From: Bacteroidetes bacterium ADurb.Bin037
GTDB taxonomy: Bacteria; Bacteroidota; Bacteroidia; Bacteroidales; UBA932
Assembly (NCBI GenBank): GCA_002071175.1
Contig: MWER01000016.1
Span: forward strand, 62,001-126,000
Length of the DNA: 64,000 nt
Direction of reading: 5' to 3'
Shown here: positions 57,894 through 64,000 of the stretch, piece after piece
Layout of the letters: every line of letters begins with the position of its first letter
Numbering within the stretch: the first letter of the stretch is position 1
The notes under the pieces: model-generated
What the model was told of the DNA's origin: nothing
What the model saw: only the letters and a program-made list of their open reading frames with translations
Database searches by the model: none
Position numbers and translations under genes: made by a program

Positions 57894-59614
57894 AAGGCAA
57901 CAGGCATTAATTCATTGACAATATATGAAAGAGCTTCAAGTGAGAGCTGATCTGCCACCACGTGCTTTTCCTTATCCAGCAACAGGATCAGCGGAGGATC
58001 ATTTACGTTGTAGTATTTACTTATGCGATCATCGGAGGAAGGATTCCAGACATTGATCCAGTCGGTAAAGTCTCCCTCTCCGATCCATTTTCTCCATGAT
58101 ACATAATCATGGCCCGTATATACGGCAAAGACCATCAGTCCTTTGTCCCTGGCCTTCAGGAACAGGTCGTAAAGACCGGCAGTGGTAAAACCGCATACGG
58201 AACAGGCCGGATCGTAAAAATAGAGGATCGTATAGGTAGCTTCAACATCGTATAACGAAAAGGAGGCCTTGTTTTCCGTTTCGAGCATGATATCCGGAGC
58301 TTTCTTCAGAACGATCTCTTCCTCTGCTGCATGATCCCGGATCAACCTTTCAAGGGTTTCCGTACCCAGGTCCCTTCCTATAATCTTTTTCTCCTTGTCC
58401 AGAAGATAGATCCTGGGGGTGCTCCTGACATTGTACTTTTCATGGAAACCGGAACTGAAGTCCGGATCCCATACGGTGATCCATTCTTTCGGAAAAAATG
58501 ATGCGTACCTGGACATTACTTCTCTGTTGTCCTGGGTATAAACAGCATAAAACTGCACTCCATTATCCCGGTGTTCTTCATGATACCTGATCAGTTTCAA
58601 TAATTCATCACTACACACCGGGCAATTGTCCTCAAAGAATACGATAACGGTGAACCTGGCCTTAATCTGGTCCAGCGGACGTACCTGTCCCCAAACATCG
58701 GGCAGATCAAGTTCGGGGGCTTTCATGCCCAGTAGGCATTGTTTGTTGAAGCGCACAAATGTTGCCATTTCCTCAAGCAGATCCTTTTCCTGTTGTAGCA
58801 AAGCATCGGTCAGAAACCATCGGTCTGCCAGATGAACAGCTACGCTTTCCATTCCCATGATGTCGCTGGTGAAGAACAATGTAAAAAGGTACCGGGCGAC
58901 ATACTCTTTCACAAGAGGATGGATTTTTCCTTCCAATATCCTGTCGGCATGAGAGATCAGCGTATCAGGGACGGGAGGCAACACTTTTAAAAAATATTCA
59001 TTCAGCCTTAAAGGCAGGATAGAGGTATTCAAAATGCGTTCTTCTGTAAAATCCACATTATCCAGATAGTGCAGCGAGGCGTTTTCCTGTGCAAGGACAG
59101 GGGTGAAGATGTTTTTCGCTATGATGCCCAACATGCAGTCTTCATATTGTTCTGCAATGAAACCGGTATATTCCCTGATCGTTGATTCAAGGCGTTCCAC
59201 ATCCTGCATGGCCTTTTCGGGGTCAGTTTCCTGTTCCAGGATGTCATTTGCCTGTGCGTACCTTTCCTGAAGGAAACGGTAAAACCGGATATAGGCGCTG
59301 TTCTCTTCCGACCCTTCCGCCATAATCTCCACAGTCCTTCCGTTGCTGATGTGAGCTGTGAAGGACATATCGGTCTTCGTGGCTGAGGATATCAGAAAAT
59401 TGAACAACCTCCTGTTGTCCTGAACAAACAGGTACTGACCCGGTTCAAGCGGAGAATCCCCCAGAAATCTGACACAACCCAAGTGATCCGGACTAAGCGT
59501 GTCTATTGGAACTACTTGTTCTCCCCGTTGCAATGCAAGTATGACAGGGGAAGGACTTCCTCCGTTCAGACACAGGACAATGCTGTGCATGAAAGCAAGT
59601 AACAGAGACCACAT
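57890..59614 (-). CDS. Tandem thioredoxin-domain envelope protein
   Basis: 574 residues with an N-terminal hydrophobic segment (signal-like, 1-17). The first ~290 residues are a beta/helical region resembling the DUF4369/DUF5106 part of Bacteroidota TlpA-like proteins. Then come two thioredoxin-like domains, about 300-430 and 440-574, each with a CxxC (C331-PV-C334 and C471-SV-C474) and a cis-Pro site (STPRIYLL, NDPPLILL). Both look active. It probably moves electrons to cysteines in the periplasm. It ends with an ATGA overlap into the UbiD gene and starts 6 nt after coaD. Confidence 0.85.
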   Translation of the reverse strand: MWSLLLAFMHSIVLCLNGGSPSPVILALQRGEQVVPIDTLSPDHLGCVRFLGDSPLEPGQYLFVQDNRRLFNFLISSATKTDMSFTAHISNGRTVEIMAEGSEENSAYIRFYRFLQERYAQANDILEQETDPEKAMQDVERLESTIREYTGFIAEQYEDCMLGIIAKNIFTPVLAQENASLHYLDNVDFTEERILNTSILPLRLNEYFLKVLPPVPDTLISHADRILEGKIHPLVKEYVARYLFTLFFTSDIMGMESVAVHLADRWFLTDALLQQEKDLLEEMATFVRFNKQCLLGMKAPELDLPDVWGQVRPLDQIKARFTVIVFFEDNCPVCSDELLKLIRYHEEHRDNGVQFYAVYTQDNREVMSRYASFFPKEWITVWDPDFSSGFHEKYNVRSTPRIYLLDKEKKIIGRDLGTETLERLIRDHAAEEEIVLKKAPDIMLETENKASFSLYDVEATYTILYFYDPACSVCGFTTAGLYDLFLKARDKGLMVFAVYTGHDYVSWRKWIGEGDFTDWINVWNPSSDDRISKYYNVNDPPLILLLDKEKHVVADQLSLEALSYIVNELMPVAL

Positions 59615-59620
59615 GGGGTT

Positions 59621-60097
59621 CTACATTTTCAAATAATTATTCAAATTAAGTCCCGGGGGCAGCATACAACTTGCATCCCCTCCGTTAAGAAGCACATCCC
59701 GTACCACAGTGGAAGATATGAATGAATATTTGGGACCCGAAGGAATGAATATCGTCTGAATTTCAGGAGCCATCTTGGAATTGACCTGGGCAATGACCTG
59801 TTCCAATTCAAAGTCCGTAGTCGTGCGTATTCCCCTGAAAATAAAATTGATCTTGTTATTGCGACAGAAATCGATCGTAAGTCCGTTGAATGAACAGACT
59901 TCCACTTCGGGAAAATCCTTGACTACTTCCCTGATGATGGCCACCCTGGCTTTTGGAGAAAAAAGGCTGACTTTTTGCTGGTTAACCCCCACAGCCACAA
60001 TAATTCTATCAAAGAGTTTGCGAGCCGAAAGCAGGACATCCAGGTGACCTAAAGTGAATGGATCGAAAGAACCGGGAAACACGGCTATTTTTTCCAT
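59621..60097 (-). CDS. coaD: Phosphopantetheine adenylyltransferase
   Basis: 158 residues, standard length. It makes dephospho-CoA from 4'-phosphopantetheine and ATP. Nucleotidyltransferase motifs are intact: GSFDPFTLGHLD at 9-20 (TxGH) and FISSTVVRD near 125-133 (ISSTxVR). The IFRGIRTTTDFELE substrate loop is present. It lies between ung (58 nt) and the tandem thioredoxin gene (6 nt) on the minus strand. Confidence 0.96.
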   Translation of the reverse strand: MEKIAVFPGSFDPFTLGHLDVLLSARKLFDRIIVAVGVNQQKVSLFSPKARVAIIREVVKDFPEVEVCSFNGLTIDFCRNNKINFIFRGIRTTTDFELEQVIAQVNSKMAPEIQTIFIPSGPKYSFISSTVVRDVLLNGGDASCMLPPGLNLNNYLKM

Positions 60098-60155
60098 AAT
60101 CGGAATGATTTGATTATGGCTCCAAAAATAAGAAAAATATTGGAGATCGTTGCCT

Positions 60156-60824
60156 TTATAAACGCCAGTCTATAGGATCTTGTCCTTTTGAACGCAGGTA
60201 AGAGTTTGTGGCAGAGAAGGGTCTGGATCCCAGGAAAGCGCCTCTGGCCAGCGGGGAAGGGTGTGGTGCTTCCAGGATACAATGCCTGGATCGATCTATC
60301 AGGTATTTTTTACTGCGGGCAAAATTACCCCAGAGCAGGAACACAACATGGTCTTTCTTCTGGGAAACGTTTCTTATAACGGCATCTGTAAATTCCATCC
60401 AACCTGATTGGCTGTGCGAGGCGGGTTTTCCGGCCTCTACAGTCAGGATGGCATTGAGCAACATAACCCCCTGCCTGGCCCATGATTCAAGGCATCCGTG
60501 AGATGGCGGGTTTATCCCGAGGTCTGCATGTAATTCTGTGAAAATAGTTCGCAAAGAAGGAGGTGGGGGAATGTTACGGGGTACGGAAAAGGATAGTCCG
60601 TGTGCCTGTCCCGGCTGGTGATACGGATCTTGCCCCAGCAGCAATACTTTTATTTTATCGAAAGGGGTGAGCTCAAAAGCGTTGAATATTAATTTCCCCG
60701 GTGGATAGATGGTCTTTCCATTATCTTTTTGGGCATGGAGAAAAGTTGCAATCCCTTTAAAATATGGTTTTGAAAATTCCGATTGCAGAACTTCTTTCCA
60801 GCTTGCTTCAATTTTTACATCCAT
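60156..60824 (-). CDS. ung: Uracil-DNA glycosylase, family 1
   Basis: 222 residues. The catalytic water-activating motif LLGQDPYHQPGQAHGLSFSV is centred near residue 65, and the C-terminal APHPSPLARG loop with its His is present. It removes uracil from DNA. It starts 1 nt after the stop of lon on the same strand, so it is very likely co-transcribed with it. coaD follows downstream. Confidence 0.96.
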   Translation of the reverse strand: MDVKIEASWKEVLQSEFSKPYFKGIATFLHAQKDNGKTIYPPGKLIFNAFELTPFDKIKVLLLGQDPYHQPGQAHGLSFSVPRNIPPPPSLRTIFTELHADLGINPPSHGCLESWARQGVMLLNAILTVEAGKPASHSQSGWMEFTDAVIRNVSQKKDHVVFLLWGNFARSKKYLIDRSRHCILEAPHPSPLARGAFLGSRPFSATNSYLRSKGQDPIDWRL

Positions 60825-60825
60825 C

Positions 60826-63219
60826 TCACAATACGTATTCGATGACTTCCTGTATGGTTTTCATAAATTTGAAGTCCAGACCTTTTATGAAATCCGGTTT
60901 GATCTCTTCTATGTCTTTTCTGTTATCTTCCGACAAAATGATCGTCTTAATACCTGATCGCTTGGCGGCAAGTATTTTTTCTTTGATCCCTCCAACGGGC
61001 AGGATGCGTCCGCGTAAGGTTATCTCTCCTGTCATAGCCACGCCTTTTTTAATGCATTTGTTTTTAAATGCACTGGCCATGGAACAGATCATAGTGATAC
61101 CGGCAGAGGGACCGTCCTTGGGGATCGCACCTTCCGGTACATGCAGGTGAATGTTGGTTTTATCAAACAATTCCGGATTCAGATCAAGCAGGTCGGCATG
61201 GGCTTTCAGGTATTGTAGTGCAATGACGGCGGATTCTTTCATTACATCTCCCAGGTTGCCTGTCGTAGTCAGGGTCCCCTTTCCTTTGCTAAGGCTTGAT
61301 TCTACGAACAATATTTCGCCGCCGGTATCTGTCCAGGCCAGTCCTGTTACCACGCCTGGAAACTCGTTCCCCTTTTGCACATCCTGTATGATCCGGTGTA
61401 CACCAAGGATTTCACGCACGTTGTCAGGAGAAAGTTTTGGGTCGTATGTTTCCCCGAAAGCGATCTTTTTGGCAACGTGCCTTGCTATCTTGGCTATTTT
61501 TTTATCCAGGTTACGGACTCCCGATTCCCTGGTATATTCATTTATCACCACATCAATGGATTGCCGGCTGAGCTTGAGTTGAGAGGGCTCTAATCCGTGA
61601 GCTTCCAGTTGTTTTGGGATCAGGTGTTTTTGAGCTATGGTACGTTTTTCCTCGGCCAGGTACCCGTTAATGGGGATCATCTCCATACGGTCCCGTAGGG
61701 CAGGCTGGATGGTCCCGATGCTGTTAGCTGTTGTAATAAAAAGCACCCTGGAAAGGTCATAATCCACATCCAAATAATTGTCATGGAACGTATTGTTTTG
61801 CTCCGGATCCAATACTTCAAGCAAAGCAGACGAAGGGTCTCCCCTGAAATCTGTCCCTACTTTGTCAATTTCGTCAAGTACAATGACCGGATTGGAAGAT
61901 TTGCTCCGTTTGATACTTTGGATGATCCTGCCCGGCATGGCCCCAATATAGGTCCGACGATGACCCCTGATCTCCGATTCGTCATGAAGACCTCCCAACG
62001 ATATACGGGCGAAATTCCTGTTCAGGGCCCGGGCAACGGATCTGCCAAGAGATGTTTTTCCGACACCGGGAGGGCCGTAAAGGCAGAGAATGGGAGATTT
62101 CATATCTCTCTTAAGTTTAAGAACAGCCAGGTGCTCAAGGATCCTTTCCTTGACCGTGTCAAGTCCCGAATGATCACGGTCAAGCACCCTGCGTGCCCGC
62201 TTCAGGTCCAGATTGTCTTTGGTATATTCCCCCCAGGGAAGTTCTATCATGAATTGAAGGTAATTGAGTTGTATGGCGTAATCGGGCTGATGGGGATTGG
62301 CACGTTCCAGCTTTTGTACTTCCTTTTCAAAGATTTCTGCGATTTCTTTGCTCCATTTCTTTTTCGATGCCTTTTCCCGCAGCGTATCAATTTCTTCCAT
62401 ATCCTGGGTCAGGCCCAGTTCATCCTGGATCGTTTTCAGCTGATTGCTCAGGTAATATTCTTTTTGTTGTTGGTCTATCTCTCCACGAACCTTTTGATGG
62501 ATCTGTTCCTTGAACTTGAGAAGTTCCAGATGTTTATAAAGAAGTTCCAGTAAATGCGAAGCCCGGTCTTTCAGGGAATCGATAGCCAGCAGGTTCAGTT
62601 TCTCCTTGACCCCGTCAAGGTAAATGTTGGAAGCGACAAAATTGATTAGAAAATCACTTTTTTCAATGTTCTTGAGGGCGAATTCGGCTTCCCTGGGAAT
62701 ACTGGGTGTCAGCTGGAATATCTGGGCTGCAACCTCTTTGATACCTTCTACCACCATTTTGAAGCTGCCGTCATCTTCCAAAGGAAATATCTCCGGCAGG
62801 TACGTGATCTCTGCAGCAAAGTAGGGTTCCCTCTGTACGATCCGGCTGACCTTAAAGCGACGGAATCCATGCAGGATGACGGTTATCCCGCCTTCAGGCA
62901 TTTCAATGATCTTTAAAATTTTGGCAAGACAGCCATGATTGCTTATCGTATCTTCTGCAGGATCGTCATCGAGCGGATACATCTGTGTCACCGTTCCGAC
63001 CCATTTGTCGCCGGAAAAACTCTCCCTTACCAATTTTATGGACTTGTCCCTTCCCACGGTTATAGGGATTAATGTGCCGGGGAAAACGACTGCATTCCGC
63101 AGTACCAGTAACGGAAGTATCTCCGGTAATCCTTCTTCTCTGATGTTTCCCGAAGATTCATCCATGTCCATTTCCATTAATGGGATCACGGTCATTTTAT
63201 CTCTAAGAATTAAATCCAT
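60826..63219 (-). CDS. lon: ATP-dependent protease Lon
   Basis: 797 residues from MDLILRDKMTV. N-terminal substrate domain with LPEILPLLVLRNAVVFPGTLIP, a coiled-coil region (about 200-300), AAA+ module with Walker A GPPGVGKT and Walker B VIVLDEIDK, and the C-terminal protease domain with the catalytic Ser-Lys dyad in PKDGPSAGITM and the following GGIKEKILAAKR. It degrades damaged and regulatory proteins. The longer frame to 63279 has a run of low-similarity residues; 63195 (MTVIPLMEMD) is a third option. The Omp85-like gene ends 72 nt upstream. Confidence 0.96.
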   Translation of the reverse strand: MDLILRDKMTVIPLMEMDMDESSGNIREEGLPEILPLLVLRNAVVFPGTLIPITVGRDKSIKLVRESFSGDKWVGTVTQMYPLDDDPAEDTISNHGCLAKILKIIEMPEGGITVILHGFRRFKVSRIVQREPYFAAEITYLPEIFPLEDDGSFKMVVEGIKEVAAQIFQLTPSIPREAEFALKNIEKSDFLINFVASNIYLDGVKEKLNLLAIDSLKDRASHLLELLYKHLELLKFKEQIHQKVRGEIDQQQKEYYLSNQLKTIQDELGLTQDMEEIDTLREKASKKKWSKEIAEIFEKEVQKLERANPHQPDYAIQLNYLQFMIELPWGEYTKDNLDLKRARRVLDRDHSGLDTVKERILEHLAVLKLKRDMKSPILCLYGPPGVGKTSLGRSVARALNRNFARISLGGLHDESEIRGHRRTYIGAMPGRIIQSIKRSKSSNPVIVLDEIDKVGTDFRGDPSSALLEVLDPEQNNTFHDNYLDVDYDLSRVLFITTANSIGTIQPALRDRMEMIPINGYLAEEKRTIAQKHLIPKQLEAHGLEPSQLKLSRQSIDVVINEYTRESGVRNLDKKIAKIARHVAKKIAFGETYDPKLSPDNVREILGVHRIIQDVQKGNEFPGVVTGLAWTDTGGEILFVESSLSKGKGTLTTTGNLGDVMKESAVIALQYLKAHADLLDLNPELFDKTNIHLHVPEGAIPKDGPSAGITMICSMASAFKNKCIKKGVAMTGEITLRGRILPVGGIKEKILAAKRSGIKTIILSEDNRKDIEEIKPDFIKGLDFKFMKTIQEVIEYVL

Positions 63220-63291
63220 ATTGAAAACCCTCTCTTTTTTTACATTGTCAATCTTCGTGCCATAGAGTGAAACTGACAAAATGACCGTAGA

Positions 63292-64000
63292 TCAGATAAA
63301 AGGAACCTTAATGGAAAAGAAGAAATTTTTCCAGGAGAAAAAGCCGTATTGATTTTGTTTGCAGACCGAGTAATCAATACCGATAACCATATCATAATAG
63401 GTAACCAGGTCTATTCCTATTCCTGCCGAATAGAGAAATTGATTGCTCAGGGTGTTGAGATGGTTGTCCCATTTGTAATGGGCATATCCCATGTCAAAAT
63501 GGGCATTGGCATAAATTGACAAATGGATCTTGTTGAACTTGGGGAGAAACGACAGCCAATTGAGCGTAAAGGTTCTTTTTTTAAGAATATTGTACCTGAC
63601 CGTATTGTTTGAAATGGCAAATGATTGTCCGTCGGCCACCGTATATTCATAGCCGCGCATCATATCGTTGTCATACCCTATGGCTTTATCCAGGATGTAT
63701 GCCTGGGTGTTGGACAGTGAATATCCTCCCGAAAAAACAGTTGAAAAATACCAGCGTGAATCGGCAATTTGTTTGAAATATTGCAGTCCGAGGGTAAGTT
63801 GGGCATATCGTACGGAAGCATCTGAAGAAAGATAAGTATTCAGTCCTGCCTGTACAAAATAACCGTTCAAAGGGTAACGGTGGTAATCACGCTCGTCTAA
63901 GCGGTATCTGTAATGTAACCTGAAAGCATTCCTTCGCAACCGGTCGTTGCCCCAATAATGGGGATTCAGTTTGAGTACGGTGTCTGCCAGTATCGTGAAC
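63292..64000 (-). CDS. Omp85/BamA-like outer-membrane barrel, C-terminal part (partial)
   Basis: At least 235 residues, continuing past the right end of the window. The frame is open from 64000 (LKLNPHYWGNDRLRRNAFRLHYRYRLD...), so the TTG-start form at 63939 is an artefact. The sequence has paired amphipathic strands, a YHRYPLNGYFVQAGL barrel motif common in Omp85/surface-antigen proteins, and ends in a beta-signal FSIKVPFI. It may insert or secrete outer-membrane proteins. Without the POTRA part the subfamily (BamA, TamA-like or patatin-linked) cannot be set. A TamB homologue lies at 4277-8740. Confidence 0.7.
   Translation of the reverse strand, partial: FTILADTVLKLNPHYWGNDRLRRNAFRLHYRYRLDERDYHRYPLNGYFVQAGLNTYLSSDASVRYAQLTLGLQYFKQIADSRWYFSTVFSGGYSLSNTQAYILDKAIGYDNDMMRGYEYTVADGQSFAISNNTVRYNILKKRTFTLNWLSFLPKFNKIHLSIYANAHFDMGYAHYKWDNHLNTLSNQFLYSAGIGIDLVTYYDMVIGIDYSVCKQNQYGFFSWKNFFFSIKVPFI

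Noticed and set aside
63220..63279. Longer Lon N-terminus (start at 63279)
   Set aside because: The extra 20 residues have no similarity to Lon, and the ATG at 63219 is followed by plausible Lon sequence. Not decisive, since no promoter was found.

Overview
This window looks like a chromosomal segment of an anaerobic Bacteroidota, most likely order Bacteroidales. The protein families point that way: TonB receptor/DUF4876/DUF6850 set, S46 dipeptidyl peptidase, BACON domains, DUF4295, DUF4402, rubredoxin and pyruvate phosphate dikinase. Many genes also have the Bacteroidota promoter form (TTTG, 19-22 nt, TAnnTTTG), often only a few bases before the start codon, and there are no obvious Shine-Dalgarno sites. 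No plasmid, phage or CRISPR array is visible. Both ends cut genes: lepB on the left, an Omp85-like barrel on the right.

Layout. 1-9.9 kb is housekeeping: lepB end, rpmB-rpmG-DUF4295, ftsY, pheT, then tamB (minus) divergent from tsaD. 9.9-16.1 kb is a minus-strand run: SlyD-like isomerase, NhaC antiporter, TldE, TldD and a BACON/leucine-rich-repeat lipoprotein. 16.2-24 kb is a plus-strand envelope and peptide-use operon: TonB receptor, DUF4876 lipoprotein, DUF6850 barrel and a DPP7-type S46 peptidase, then rubredoxin and a lipoprotein serpin. 25.5-33.3 kb holds dgt, galE, ppdK, PIN-PhoH and folC.

33.3-35.2 kb is the clearest accessory region. An intact tRNA-Val(UAC) gene is followed 1.77 kb later by a perfect 47-bp copy of its 3' half. 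Between the copies lie a frameshifted, internally deleted tyrosine integrase and one intact cargo gene, an NYN-domain predicted RNase. The NYN gene has its own promoter and a short structured leader ending in a terminator-like hairpin whose T-run touches the start codon. 35.2-39.1 kb encodes a chaperone-usher-like outer-membrane usher with a C-terminal SPOR-like domain and a DUF4402 pilin-like protein. Next to it is a decayed partial duplicate of the neighbouring glycosyltransferase locus.

39.3-47.7 kb carries a GT2 glycosyltransferase, two small membrane proteins, two metallopeptidases, a candidate ~100-nt orphan small RNA and a lytS-lytR-menA operon. 47.7-53.4 kb is a translationally coupled minus-strand set (repeat lipoprotein, AddB-like nuclease, PgpH-like HD phosphodiesterase). 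It is followed by tmRNA, a LysE-type exporter, lnt, and a minus-strand run reading from the window end: Omp85-like barrel, lon, ung, coaD, a double-thioredoxin protein and a UbiD-family decarboxylase.

The best candidates for something not well described are the NYN gene with its structured leader in the tRNA-Val element, the usher/DUF4402/SPOR locus, and the orphan small RNA. All assignments are from reading the sequence; no database search was run.
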